Positions 36,001-44,499 are shown, counted from the stretch's first letter. The stretch: 64,000 bases of DNA from an uncultured Ruminococcus sp. (GCA_937910385.1 CALEPT010000236.1:10867-74866); one strand, 5' to 3'. Notes: generated from the letters alone by a model not told the origin. Program-made: numbers and translations.

Positions 36001-36241
36001 CAATATCGCCGACGAGATAGCAAACGGCGAAATACAGATGATTATCAACACTCCCGCGGGCAAGACCAGTGTTCACGATGACAGCTATATAAGAAAGGCT
36101 GCCATTAAGCACAGGATACCTTACATGACTACAATGGCTGCCGCAAAGGCAAGTGCCGAGGGAATCCGCGCGATCAAGGAGAATACTCACATAGGCGTTA
36201 AATCGCTTCAAGCGCATCATGCGGATATCAAGGAAAAGTAA
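33017..36241 (+). CDS. carB: Carbamoyl-phosphate synthase large subunit
   Basis: Makes carbamoyl phosphate for arginine and pyrimidine synthesis from bicarbonate, ATP and ammonia passed from CarA. 1074 residues with two homologous ATP-grasp halves (IGSGPIIIGQACEFDYSG and LGGGPNRIGQGIEFDYC mark their starts) and a C-terminal MGS-like regulatory domain. The frame extends to 32915, over the promoter; ATG 33017 with GGGAG is the real start. carA is not in this window, and no pyr genes adjoin. Confidence 0.97.
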   Translation: MPKRQDINKIMIIGSGPIIIGQACEFDYSGTQACKALKKLGYEIVLVNSNPATIMTDPDVADITYIEPLNVTRLTQIIDKERPDALLPNLGGQSGLNLCSELDKAGVLEKYGVKVIGVQVDAIERGEDRIEFKNTMSALGIEMPRSEEAYSVEEAVKIAEKLKYPVVLRPAYTMGGAGGGMVYNVDELKIVCERGLQASLVGQVLVEECISGWEELELEVVRDSENNIITVCFIENIDPIGVHTGDSFCSAPMLTIPEDVQKELERQSYKIVESIEVIGGCNCQFARDPETGRIVVIEINPRTSRSSALASKATGFPIALVSAMLACGLTLKDIPCGKYGTLDKYTPDGDYVVIKFARWAFEKFKGAEDKLGTQMRAVGEVMSIGKTYKEAFQKAIRSLETGRYGLGFAKNFHEQTKDELLAQLRYPSSERQFIIYEALRKGATIDEIHDLTKIKHWFLEQMSELVAEEEQLLAIKGSVPEKDVLKQAKLDGFSDRYLSSLLEITEEEIRNARIGFGIKEAWEGVHVSGTQDAAYYYSTYHLDEDKSPSSDKPKIMILGGGPNRIGQGIEFDYCCVHAALALKKLGFESIIVNCNPETVSTDYDTSDKLYFEPLTLEDVLSIHEKEKPLGVIAQFGGQTPLNLANDLKKYGVNILGTTPETIDLAEDRDHFRAMMDKLGIPMPEAGMAVNVDEALEIANKIGYPVMVRPSYVLGGRGMEIVHDDEMMRVYMSAAVGVTPDRPILIDRFLNHATECEADAISDGTNCFVPAVMEHIELAGVHSGDSACILPAKNLTEKQIETIKEYTKKIAVEMNVCGLMNMQYAIEGDTVYVLEANPRASRTVPLVSKVCSINMVKIATEIITAPLTGKQSPVPQLRDKEINHYGVKEAVFPFNMFPEVDPVLGPEMRSTGEALGISPSFGEAYYKAQEATQTKLPEEGTVLLSVCDRDKPELIEIATAFNDLGFKILATGKSYEMIKEAGIPCEKIFKIYEGRPNIADEIANGEIQMIINTPAGKTSVHDDSYIRKAAIKHRIPYMTTMAAAKASAEGIRAIKENTHIGVKSLQAHHADIKEK

Positions 36242-36261
36242 TCTTTAACCATAAAAAGAAG

Positions 36262-36288
36262 GGCGGACACTTAAGTGTCCGCCTTTTT
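36262..36288 (+). terminator. Terminator after carB
   Basis: A perfect 22-bp palindrome (arm GGCGGACACTT) followed by five T. Confidence 0.9.
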
Positions 36289-36317
36289 CCCTTTTCTGTT
36301 AACTTGGATATATAGGC

Positions 36318-36353
36318 AAAAAAAGCTCTCACCGTATTGGTGAGAGCTTTAAT
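36318..36353 (-). terminator. Terminator after the GH5 gene
   Basis: Perfect 12-bp stem AAAGCTCTCACC / GGTGAGAGCTTT with loop GTATT; the minus-strand side ends in seven T. It can also act on the plus strand. Confidence 0.9.
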
Positions 36354-36357
36354 TTCA

Positions 36358-38322
36358 TTAGTCAATAGGAAGTGTGACTATTTTAAGAACTGCCTGCTGA
36401 ACGTAGAGAGCATCCATTGCCGTAACACCGTCGCGGCTTGCATTACAATCTGCATTTGCCCAGCCGTCTTCAGTGATATGGTTTTCATCTGTACCATTAA
36501 CGCCGAATTTATCAGGGCTTGCAAGAGCCTGAAGGATAAGAACAGCGTCTGCAACGTTAACGGTGTCATCACAGTTAGCGTTACCGTAATCGATAGTGCT
36601 GCTTCCGCCGCCTGTTGTGGTAGTTGTTGTGGTTGTTGTGGTGGTGGTTGTAGTAGTAGTTGTTGTTGTTGTCGTAGTAGTTGTGTCGTCCTCAACAACA
36701 CCGTCGATGTAAACTTTAACGAGCTTTACGTATGTAGCCAGTTCATCATCGCCGATCTGTATCCAGCCGCCGTAAGAACCGTCGGCATTAAAATAGTTAC
36801 CGCCGAGCCATGACAGATCAATATAGCAGTTGTAAGGAATTACATCTGAGGGGATAGTAATATAGGCAGCTGTTGTTATTGTTTCTTCATCAGCATCCCA
36901 GCCGTTAGCAACAACAGCTTCTTCCATTTCATTGTAGCTTATGTTAAAGAGAATAGCATTCTGAACGTTTGAACCTGATACATCGTCCCAGTAGCTGAGG
37001 TTACCTGCACCCCAACAATTTGTCTCGTCCCAGTTAGTGTTCACTTCTTCATAAGTAGTTTCAAATACAAGCTTAACTCTTGTGGAATTTCCTATCTGGA
37101 AGAGCTGCTTGCCGTTTTCTTCAACGATTTCTGCCTCTACCCAGTCGATAGTGGGAGCTGAGTAGCCTGTTTCAGAGATAGTGGAGTAGATATCGCCGAT
37201 ATTGGAGTTCCACCACTGCTTGTTAACTCTGCTGAAGTATTTATGTCCGCCTGAGTCGCTGTCGTCCCAGAGGAAACCTGACATACCGTTCATTGAGTAA
37301 GCTGTACCTGCAACTGTTTCGATGAATGCCTCGATAGAGGATTCTTCTTTGCCTTCATTTGTGAGAACACCGTATTCACCGATGATAACAGGGATATTGT
37401 TGTCAATAAATTTTGACTTGAGCTTATTGAAATCTGTAGCAACAGCAGCTTTTTCAGCGGCTGTACCCCATGTAGTCTTGTTTGTGCCCCATGTATCACT
37501 TGCTTTACGTACACAGAATTCAGCGGGAGTATAGTAGTGGATATCAACTGCTACCATATCGTCGTCCGGAACAACGTAAGCACTGCTGATAGTCTTTGTG
37601 AGGTCAGCATTAGCGCCTGCCAGAACGAGGAGACGATTTGCGTTGTTTCCGCCTGTAGCTCTTACAGCGTCAACGAAATCCTGGTTGAGTGTGTTAAGAA
37701 CTGTATAAGAGTTGGAGGAAGAAGATGTGTAGTTGTTATCCCACCAAACCTCATTCATATCCTGGAAAACGACGTGCTCATCGCAGCTCTTGAAGTAGTT
37801 AGCTATCTGAGTCCACATTGACTTGAACTGAGCTTCTGCGGAAAGACCGTTATTGAGCCAGAGACCTGCATTGTTGCTGGGGTCTACCCAGTCCCAGTGC
37901 ATATCAATGATAGCATACATTCCGAGATCTGTGCAGTAGCCGGCTACTTCCTTAATACGAGCGAGATAATCTTCATTTATAACATAAGTAGAAGGATCAG
38001 TACACTTGTAGAAGGTAACAGGGATACGAACACTGTTGAATCCGTATTTGTGGATCTCGGAGATCATTTCGGGTGTTGTCTTGGCGTTGCCCCAAGATGT
38101 CTCCCAAGCGCTTTCGGGGCAGCTTCCGTCCTTGTAGTCGGTGCTCCAAGCGTCGAATGTGTTGCCGAGGTTCCAGCCGAGACCCATATCGTTTACGAGG
38201 TCAATAGCCGACTGGCTGCCTGCTGCGTCAGCAGCGCCTAAGCTGCCGACAGTTGAAATGCTCGCTGACATCATCATGACAGAAGCCGTGATGGCGGAGA
38301 GAGCCTTTTTGAAAGTCTTCAT
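36358..38322 (-). CDS. Secreted GH5 glycanase with C-terminal dockerin
   Basis: 654-residue plant-cell-wall hydrolase, probably an endo-beta-glucanase. Order: signal peptide (1-34, cleavage near ADA-AGS), GH5 barrel (about 40-385) with acid/base Glu191 in DMNEVWW and nucleophile Glu316 in IGEYG, an unassigned beta-rich module (about 391-541, perhaps a carbohydrate-binding module), a linker of 24 consecutive Thr (547-570), and a dockerin (580-654) with two calcium loops (NANCDDTVNVADA and NADCNASRDGVTAMDA). The dockerin implies docking to a cohesin on a scaffoldin. NEV replaces the usual NEP. Confidence 0.93.
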   Translation of the reverse strand: MKTFKKALSAITASVMMMSASISTVGSLGAADAAGSQSAIDLVNDMGLGWNLGNTFDAWSTDYKDGSCPESAWETSWGNAKTTPEMISEIHKYGFNSVRIPVTFYKCTDPSTYVINEDYLARIKEVAGYCTDLGMYAIIDMHWDWVDPSNNAGLWLNNGLSAEAQFKSMWTQIANYFKSCDEHVVFQDMNEVWWDNNYTSSSSNSYTVLNTLNQDFVDAVRATGGNNANRLLVLAGANADLTKTISSAYVVPDDDMVAVDIHYYTPAEFCVRKASDTWGTNKTTWGTAAEKAAVATDFNKLKSKFIDNNIPVIIGEYGVLTNEGKEESSIEAFIETVAGTAYSMNGMSGFLWDDSDSGGHKYFSRVNKQWWNSNIGDIYSTISETGYSAPTIDWVEAEIVEENGKQLFQIGNSTRVKLVFETTYEEVNTNWDETNCWGAGNLSYWDDVSGSNVQNAILFNISYNEMEEAVVANGWDADEETITTAAYITIPSDVIPYNCYIDLSWLGGNYFNADGSYGGWIQIGDDELATYVKLVKVYIDGVVEDDTTTTTTTTTTTTTTTTTTTTTTTTGGGSSTIDYGNANCDDTVNVADAVLILQALASPDKFGVNGTDENHITEDGWANADCNASRDGVTAMDALYVQQAVLKIVTLPID

Positions 38323-38695
38323 AAGTTATCAAACTCCTTTATAAATTTTGTTGCCTGACAGCGGAGGGCGCTGCAAACGGCACGGTGATTACATGTATTT
38401 CAGCCTTTCTCCGCAGAGGGCAGAGAGGAAAAGGCTCATAAAGTAAGCCGTGCAAAAATTCGGAAAGCGCCTAAAATTCCGCTAAAGCTACTACTTTAAC
38501 TTTAACATAAAACAGCTGAAATGTCAATAACAAACATTAAATTTATACATCATCTTAATTTATTTGGTGATTTAGTATATTCAAGGAAAGCTATTTTAGT
38601 ATCTTTTGCTAAATTTCAGAATTTGGCATAAAAATCAGCAAACTATTAGCATTAATGTTTTATGAATTTAAAAATAAATTTACCCAAAAACTTGT
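38323..38695 (-). other. Spacer upstream of the GH5 gene
   Basis: 373 bases, no gene. It holds the GH5 promoter and a 5' leader of about 170 bases with the local pairing GGCTTACT / AAGTAAGCC-like and an AAAGGAG ribosome site. The part near 38560-38690 is very AT-rich with nothing else recognised. Confidence 0.5.
38499..38527 (-). promoter_or_regulatory. Promoter for the GH5 gene
   Basis: Minus strand: TTGACA, 17-bp spacer, TAAAGT. It implies a leader of about 170 bases. Confidence 0.6.
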
Positions 38696-39304
38696 TCAAC
38701 GATCCGTTCTGTGACGGGATATTATCATGCAAATAGTGTCATAGAGGTGGGGTTTGAGCTGCTCAAGCGAGCAAGGGTCCTCATAAAGTATAGCAGAGTA
38801 GCAGGTCGATGAAACAAGCTCTATTATCATGAAGAGCATGATCTCGGGGTCATTGAAGCTGTAAGGAGCTTCATTGAGCATTGCTTCATATACTTCGGCG
38901 AAGTTTATGTCGTCATCGTAAGCGGGTGAGGTAAGAGCCGTTTTGAAAACGCCCCAGCTTAAGTTTTTTGATATAAAATTGAGAAGCATCTGGTTATCGT
39001 TGAGCTGATTAATAATATTGTCTACTATTGCAATAAGCCTGTCCTCGAAATCCAGAGAATCGAGTTTGCCGCTCAGATCGTTGAGTGCATTGCGGAATAT
39101 CTGGCTTGATTTGTGGGCTACGAGTTTATTGCGGATATCATATTTATCCTTGAAATAGAGGTAGAAGGTCCCTTTGGCAACACCTGCCTGATTAACGATA
39201 TCGGTGATAGAAGTCTTGCTGAATCCTTTTGTAGTAAAGAATTCAAAAGCCGTTTTCAGAAGGGAGTTTTCCTTCATTTTTTTGTTGACTTCGACCTTTC
39301 CCAT
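38696..39304 (-). CDS. TetR-family repressor
   Basis: 202 residues. N-terminal helix-turn-helix (TKGFSKTSITDIVNQAGVAKGTFYLYFKDKYDI split over about residues 25-57) with the standard TetR pattern; the C-terminal half is the ligand domain. Divergent from the MMPL operon, with three matching operators in between, so it likely represses both itself and that operon. AAAGGAG precedes the ATG. The ligand is unknown. Confidence 0.9.
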   Translation of the reverse strand: MGKVEVNKKMKENSLLKTAFEFFTTKGFSKTSITDIVNQAGVAKGTFYLYFKDKYDIRNKLVAHKSSQIFRNALNDLSGKLDSLDFEDRLIAIVDNIINQLNDNQMLLNFISKNLSWGVFKTALTSPAYDDDINFAEVYEAMLNEAPYSFNDPEIMLFMIIELVSSTCYSAILYEDPCSLEQLKPHLYDTICMIISRHRTDR

Positions 39305-39352
39305 TTTTTCATCTCCTTTTCATGGAAATTGCAGAATATAAATTTCAATTTC

Positions 39353-39381
39353 ATTATATATCATAAGAAAACGGATGTCAA
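39353..39381 (-). promoter_or_regulatory. Promoter for tetR
   Basis: Minus strand: perfect TTGACA, 17-bp spacer, perfect TATAAT. Operator 1 lies 10 bases upstream of its -35. Confidence 0.85.
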
Positions 39382-39391
39382 CAATGTAAAT

Positions 39392-39406
39392 ATGACCAAC
39401 AGTCAA
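39392..39406. promoter_or_regulatory. TetR operator 1
   Basis: ATGACCAACAGTCAA, one of three related sites in the divergent spacer; imperfect palindrome with a 3-bp centre. Confidence 0.6.
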
Positions 39407-39445
39407 TAATCAGAAGAGCGAAATTTGTGCATTCAAACAAAATTT

Positions 39446-39460
39446 ATGACCGAAGGTCAT
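39446..39460. promoter_or_regulatory. TetR operator 2
   Basis: ATGACCGAAGGTCAT, a perfect palindrome with 6-bp arms and a 3-bp centre; the best copy. Confidence 0.7.
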
Positions 39461-39478
39461 TTTATTTGCAGAACAATA

Positions 39479-39493
39479 TTGACTATCGGTCAT
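39479..39493. promoter_or_regulatory. TetR operator 3, over the MMPL promoter -35
   Basis: TTGACTATCGGTCAT; its first six bases are the -35 of the rightward promoter, so binding would block RNA polymerase. Confidence 0.65.
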
Positions 39494-39507
39494 TTTTGTA
39501 ATATACT
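39479..39507 (+). promoter_or_regulatory. Promoter for the MMPL operon
   Basis: TTGACT, 17-bp spacer, TATACT; transcription should start near 39514. Confidence 0.75.
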
Positions 39508-39520
39508 ACTTACAGAGAGG

Positions 39521-39619
39521 GTATATATCGGATATCCGCATGACAGCGATCTGTCACAAGTTCCTCCCTAAAGAACTTTTCTGCCGACGGTGTGCTCCGT
39601 GCGGATATCCGGCATATAC
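39521..39619 (+). repeat. 99-bp inverted-repeat element in the MMPL leader
   Basis: Two 20-nt arms (39521-39540 and 39600-39619) are complementary with two mismatches; each arm itself holds the palindrome CGGATATCCG. The 59-base interior carries TGACAG / CTGTCA (39541-39556, loop CGAT), AAGTTC / GAACTT (39558-39578) and ACGG / CCGT (39587-39600). It lies between the predicted transcription start and the ribosome site, so it would fold as a cloverleaf-like leader, or it may be a small mobile palindromic element. Confidence 0.65.
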
Positions 39620-39639
39620 GCTTAAGAAAGGGTGATATA

Positions 39640-41748
39640 ATGATAAAATTAGGAGAATGGATCGCAAAGCATAAAGTCCTGATACTGATATTCGGAATTG
39701 TTCTGATGATCCCATGTGCTTTCGGGTATTTAAATACCCGGGTCAATTATGATATTCTTTCATATCTGCCGAAGGATATCGAGACTATGAAGGGTCAGGA
39801 CATCTTAAAAGAAGAATTCGGACAGGGCGGCTTCTCATTCGTAATGGTCGAGGGGATGAGCGATAAGGAAGTCTCCGCGACAGCCGATAAGATAGCGGAG
39901 ATCGACCATGTTTCAAAGGTCATATGCTATGAGTCGATAACAGACCTCAATATTCCTAAGGAGGTGCTCCCTTCAAAGGTCTACGATTTTTTCAATAAAG
40001 ATGACACCACGATGATGGCGGTGCTCTTCGACGACACCACCTCCGCCGACGGTACCCTCGATGCTATTGAAACGATGAGGAACATAACTTCAAAGCAGTG
40101 CTTTATCAGTGGAATGTCCGCTACAACAGCAGATATGAAGAACCTCACAAACAGTGAGACAATAATCTATACTATAATCGCCGTTATTCTCGTAAGTCTT
40201 GTGCTCGTGCTCACTATGGACAGCTTCCTTATCCCCGTATTCTTCATGCTCAGCATAGGCTTCGCAGTGGTATGGAACCTCGGTACGAACTTTTTCAAGG
40301 GCGAGGTGAGCTTCCTGACACAGGCGCTCTCACTGGTTCTACAGCTCGGCGTCACGATGGATTACTCGATATTCCTCTACCATAGCTACAAGGAGCAGCT
40401 TGGATTTTATCCCGATGACCATAACGAGGCAATGGCTCATGCTATCGCAGCAACTATCTCCTCCGTTGTCGGCGGTTCGACCACCACTATCGCGGGATTC
40501 CTTGCAATGTGTTTCATGAGCTTTACGCTCGGTCTCGACCTCGGAATAGTAATGTCTAAGGGCGTTGTATGCGGAGTTATCTCCTGCGTGACGGTGCTTC
40601 CCGCAATGATACTCATTTTCGACAGGGCGATAGCAAGGACGACTCACAAGGATCTCATGCCGTCGTTCACTAAGACCTGTTCTTTCATCTCAAAGCATTC
40701 ATGGGTATTCATAACGGCAGCCGTCGTGCTCCTGATACCCGCATATTACGGCTATAAGAACTACGACGTTTATTATAAGCTCGACAGCACTCTTCCCGCC
40801 GACCTCGACAGCGTTATCGCCAATTCAAAGCTTGAAGAAGACTTCAACATGAACAGTACGCATATCCTTCTTGCCGACGCCTCGCTCGACCCGAAAAAGG
40901 CGCGGAAAATGCTAAATGAAATGGACAGCGTTGACGGTGTTCAGTACGCGGTCGGCTTCGATTCGCTCGTCGGCTCGGCTATCCCCGAGGAGGTCGTTCC
41001 TGACTCCGTCAAGGAGGTGCTGGAGAGCGACGAATGGCAGCTTATACTTATAGGATCGGAATACGAGGTCGCGACGGACGAGGTAAACGACCAGATAGTT
41101 CAGCTGAATGATATCGTCGGGAAATATGACGACAAGGCAATGCTTATCGGCGAAGCTCCCGCTACAAAGGACCTTATCGAGATAACCGACCACGATTTTC
41201 AGGTCGTGAGCATACTTTCTATAGCGGCTGTATTCCTGATAATCCTGTTCTCATTCAAGTCGGTAACTCTGCCGATAATCCTCGTTTCGGTCATCGAGCT
41301 GGCGATAATGATAAACCTCGGCATAGCATACTACACGAACACCTCTCTCCCGTTCATCGCCTCGGTAGTAATAGGAACGATACAGCTCGGCGCGACGGTC
41401 GATTACGCTATACTTATGACGACAAGATACCGCACCGAGCGCTACAGCGGCAAGGGCAAAAAGGAGTCGGTCGGCATTGCTCTGAGCACCTCGGTAAAGT
41501 CGATAATCACCTCGGCACTCGGCTTCTTTGCGGCAACAGTCGGTGTTGCGGTTTATTCCGAGATAGGTATCATTTCATCTCTTTGTATGCTGCTTGCAAG
41601 AGGTGCGCTCATATCCATGGCAGTCGTTATAACAGTGCTTCCGTCGCTGTTCATGCTGCTCGATAAGATAATATGCAAGACAAGTGCGGGATTCGTGCCA
41701 AAGGACAAAGGAAAGACATCACATAAACCCGAAGTAAGCATTGCCTGA
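39640..41748 (+). CDS. MMPL/RND-family membrane transporter
   Basis: 702 residues, about 11-12 transmembrane helices in two MMPL halves, each with one large extracellular loop after the first helix of the half. First half: VLILIFGIVLMIPCAFGYL; sterol-sensing-like helices include LGVTMDYSIFLYHSY and LGATVDYAILMTTRYR, whose Asp-Tyr pairs fit the proton relay of MmpL proteins. Likely exports a lipid or hydrophobic molecule, under TetR control. ATG 39640 follows AAAGGGTG; the frame start at 39592 lies inside the inverted repeat. Confidence 0.9.
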   Translation: MIKLGEWIAKHKVLILIFGIVLMIPCAFGYLNTRVNYDILSYLPKDIETMKGQDILKEEFGQGGFSFVMVEGMSDKEVSATADKIAEIDHVSKVICYESITDLNIPKEVLPSKVYDFFNKDDTTMMAVLFDDTTSADGTLDAIETMRNITSKQCFISGMSATTADMKNLTNSETIIYTIIAVILVSLVLVLTMDSFLIPVFFMLSIGFAVVWNLGTNFFKGEVSFLTQALSLVLQLGVTMDYSIFLYHSYKEQLGFYPDDHNEAMAHAIAATISSVVGGSTTTIAGFLAMCFMSFTLGLDLGIVMSKGVVCGVISCVTVLPAMILIFDRAIARTTHKDLMPSFTKTCSFISKHSWVFITAAVVLLIPAYYGYKNYDVYYKLDSTLPADLDSVIANSKLEEDFNMNSTHILLADASLDPKKARKMLNEMDSVDGVQYAVGFDSLVGSAIPEEVVPDSVKEVLESDEWQLILIGSEYEVATDEVNDQIVQLNDIVGKYDDKAMLIGEAPATKDLIEITDHDFQVVSILSIAAVFLIILFSFKSVTLPIILVSVIELAIMINLGIAYYTNTSLPFIASVVIGTIQLGATVDYAILMTTRYRTERYSGKGKKESVGIALSTSVKSIITSALGFFAATVGVAVYSEIGIISSLCMLLARGALISMAVVITVLPSLFMLLDKIICKTSAGFVPKDKGKTSHKPEVSIA

Positions 41749-41764
41749 GAAGGGAGAAAGAAAT

Positions 41765-44482
41765 ATGAAAAATTATAAGAGAATTATCGCAGCAGCTCTT
41801 GCCGTTACAGTTTCGGCAGCGGCAACGGGCTCGATAGCATACGCAAAGAGCAATAAGTCGGAGAGCTCCGACAGTCCCGCCAAAAGCGAGAGCGAGGACA
41901 GCTCCTCCGCAAAGAGAAGCGCTGACGGAGAAAGTGCATATAAGGACGAGACGGTCTACGTGCTCTGCAATAATGACGCTTCCGTTAAGAATGTCGTAGT
42001 CAGCGACTGGCTGAAAAATGCTCCCGCACTTTCGTCTATCTCCGATATATCGTCACTCAGCGATATCGTGAACGTCAAGGGCGACGAGAGCTTCACCGTA
42101 AACGGCGAGGAGCTCAGCTGGAGCGCGGACGGCAGCGATATTTACTACAAGGGCAGCTCCGATAAGCAGCTCCCCGTTGATGTGAACATACAGTACTTCC
42201 TCGACGGCAAGGAGGTCTCTGCGGACAGTATCGTCGGCAAGAGCGGTCACCTCACCATCCGCTGGACCTACAAGAACAACGAAAAGATCACAAAGGAAGT
42301 AAACGGTGCGAAAAAGGAGCTTTATGTGCCGTTTATGGCGGCAAGCGCGGCAGTTCTCAGTACGGATAGATTCCTCAATGTCGAGGTCACAAACGGCAAG
42401 GTCATCTCGGACGGCGAAAGACTCATCGTTGTAGGGCTTGCGTTCCCCGGGCTCGGCGAGAGCATAGGTCTTGATGATATAGACGGGCTTGATGTGGAGC
42501 TTCCCGATTCGTTCGAGATATCCGCAGATGTTACCGATTTTGAGATGAACACCTCTGTTACGGTGGTTTCCAACGAGATATTCTCTCAGCTCGATGTTGA
42601 CGACAGCACGACTCTCAGCGACCTCAAGAACAAGATACAGGAGCTTTCCGACGGAGCACAGCAGCTCTGCGACGGTACGGCGGCTCTATATGACGGCATA
42701 AAGGAGCTTTCAGGCGGTACGGGCGATCTCACGGACGGCGTAGATAAGCTTCTCAGCGGATCACAAGCGCTCAAAAGCGGCGCAGATGAGCTGTCAAGCG
42801 GCTCTAAGGCTTTAGCCGACGGCGCCAAGACTCTCTCCGATTCAACAGGCACCTTCACCTCGGGTCTTAGCAGTGCAAAGGACGGAAGCTCGGCTCTCGT
42901 TGACGGTATATCACAGCTTCAGGACGGTTCGGAGCAGCTTTCGGGCGGCTTCGGTCAGGTAACAGACGGCTCGTCCGCGCTTGTGGACGGTCTTGCACAG
43001 CTAAAGGACGGCAGCGGCACTCTCAGCAGCGGCATCGACTCCGCCAAGGCAGGCTCAGACGCTCTTACAGCAGGCTTCGAGCAGGTAACGGCAGGTGCTT
43101 CGGAACTCAGTGCAGGCGCGAGTGCTCTTTCGAGCGGCGTGAGTGCTCTCACAAACGGCAGCGCGCAGGTAAAGGCGGGCACGGAGTCTCTCGCGAGCGG
43201 AGCTTCCGCTCTCAGCGACGGCGCGGCAATACTCAGCAGCTCCGCACAGCAGGTATCGGCTGGCATAAGCTCGGTCAAGGACGGCGCAGATTCGCTTACA
43301 GAGGGCATAACAAGCGCTAAAACGGGCGCGGATCAGCTTGCGGGCGGAGCTTCACAGCTCACGGAGGGTGCTTCGGCTCTCTCGGACGGCATAGCTTACG
43401 CCGGCAGCTCGCTCGATACCACGATAGCGGCGAATGAACAGGCTCTTGCGGCATTGCAGGCAGTATATGCACAGTCTCCCTCCGAGGAGCTTGCCGTTGC
43501 GATAGGTACATTGCAGCAGACGATCGACGCACAGAAGCAGATAGCGGATTCAATGGACAAGGACGGCTTGCTCGGTGCCGGTGCACAGCAGCTTTCCGAA
43601 GGCGCACAGCAGCTCAGCGGAGGACTTGGTCAGCTCAGCACAGGTCTTGCTTCGGCTCAGACGGGCGCACAGCAGCTTTCTCAGGGAGCGGCGGCTCTTG
43701 ACGAAGGCGGCAAGGCTCTGGCAAGCGGTGCAGGAACTCTTTCTGATTCGTCCGCGCAGCTTTCCGAAGGTGCACAGACGCTTTCTGCCGGAGCAGCCTC
43801 GCTCGACGGCGGTATTGGTACTCTCGCTGCGGGCAGCACTTCACTCATCGGCGGACTTGATTCTCTCGTGAGCGGCATAGATCAGCTGTCAACGGGCAAC
43901 CTCAGTCTCAATCAGGGGCTCGCGCAGCTCTCGCAGGGTGCAGTTGACCTCAATAATGGCACTATCAAGGCGTATGACGGAGCGGCAGCGCTTGACAGCG
44001 GTCTCGTACAGCTTTCCGCAGGAGCTTCGACTCTTACGAGCGGCATAGGTCAGCTTGGCACGGGAGCCTCCTCACTCGACAGCGGACTCGCGCAGCTACT
44101 CAGCGGCGGAAATCAGCTTTCGGGCGGCGCGGATACGCTCTATCAATCAATATTGAAGCTCAGCAGCGGAGCAGCGAGCCTTTCAAACGGTTCAACTGAG
44201 CTTTACGACGGTATCGGTGCTCTCAGCTCGGGCAGCAAGACTCTCATCAGCGGTGTTTCACAGCTCGAGGACGGCGCAAAGGAGCTCAATGACGGCATGC
44301 TAAAGTTCAACGACGAGGGTATCTCAAAGATAACGGGAGCAGTAAATGAGAAACTCCCCGACATCATCGAGAGCTTCAAGGCACTCAAAGAGGCATCTCA
44401 GGAGTATAACAGTTATTCCGGCATATCTGACGACATGGAAGGCAGCGTGAAGTTCATTTATATGATAGACGGAACAAAGTGA
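41765..44482 (+). CDS. Secreted LxxG heptad-repeat protein
   Basis: 905 residues. Signal peptide (1-29), Ser/Glu-rich stretch, an N-terminal domain (about 60-275), then several dozen heptads of the X-X-X-Leu-X-X-Gly type (LSDGAQQLCDG, LKSGADELSSG, LSEGAQQLSGG), interrupted by a helical insertion (about 555-610) with ALAALQAVYAQ. This repeat family (TIGR03057-like) is found in YhgE/Pip-type proteins and near MMPL transporters. It lacks the C-terminal membrane domain of YhgE. It follows the MMPL gene by 16 bases and must act outside the cell, perhaps bridging membrane and wall. Confidence 0.85.
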   Translation: MKNYKRIIAAALAVTVSAAATGSIAYAKSNKSESSDSPAKSESEDSSSAKRSADGESAYKDETVYVLCNNDASVKNVVVSDWLKNAPALSSISDISSLSDIVNVKGDESFTVNGEELSWSADGSDIYYKGSSDKQLPVDVNIQYFLDGKEVSADSIVGKSGHLTIRWTYKNNEKITKEVNGAKKELYVPFMAASAAVLSTDRFLNVEVTNGKVISDGERLIVVGLAFPGLGESIGLDDIDGLDVELPDSFEISADVTDFEMNTSVTVVSNEIFSQLDVDDSTTLSDLKNKIQELSDGAQQLCDGTAALYDGIKELSGGTGDLTDGVDKLLSGSQALKSGADELSSGSKALADGAKTLSDSTGTFTSGLSSAKDGSSALVDGISQLQDGSEQLSGGFGQVTDGSSALVDGLAQLKDGSGTLSSGIDSAKAGSDALTAGFEQVTAGASELSAGASALSSGVSALTNGSAQVKAGTESLASGASALSDGAAILSSSAQQVSAGISSVKDGADSLTEGITSAKTGADQLAGGASQLTEGASALSDGIAYAGSSLDTTIAANEQALAALQAVYAQSPSEELAVAIGTLQQTIDAQKQIADSMDKDGLLGAGAQQLSEGAQQLSGGLGQLSTGLASAQTGAQQLSQGAAALDEGGKALASGAGTLSDSSAQLSEGAQTLSAGAASLDGGIGTLAAGSTSLIGGLDSLVSGIDQLSTGNLSLNQGLAQLSQGAVDLNNGTIKAYDGAAALDSGLVQLSAGASTLTSGIGQLGTGASSLDSGLAQLLSGGNQLSGGADTLYQSILKLSSGAASLSNGSTELYDGIGALSSGSKTLISGVSQLEDGAKELNDGMLKFNDEGISKITGAVNEKLPDIIESFKALKEASQEYNSYSGISDDMEGSVKFIYMIDGTK

Positions 44483-44499
44483 TACCGGATAAAATAAAA

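Noticed and set aside
36605..36690. Possible CRISPR or microsatellite-like triplet repeat
   Set aside because: It encodes the poly-Thr linker of the GH5 enzyme; no spacer-repeat structure.
42586..44388. Tandem repeats that might be a CRISPR or a mobile element
   Set aside because: The periodicity follows the LxxG heptads in frame; units are degenerate at DNA level.
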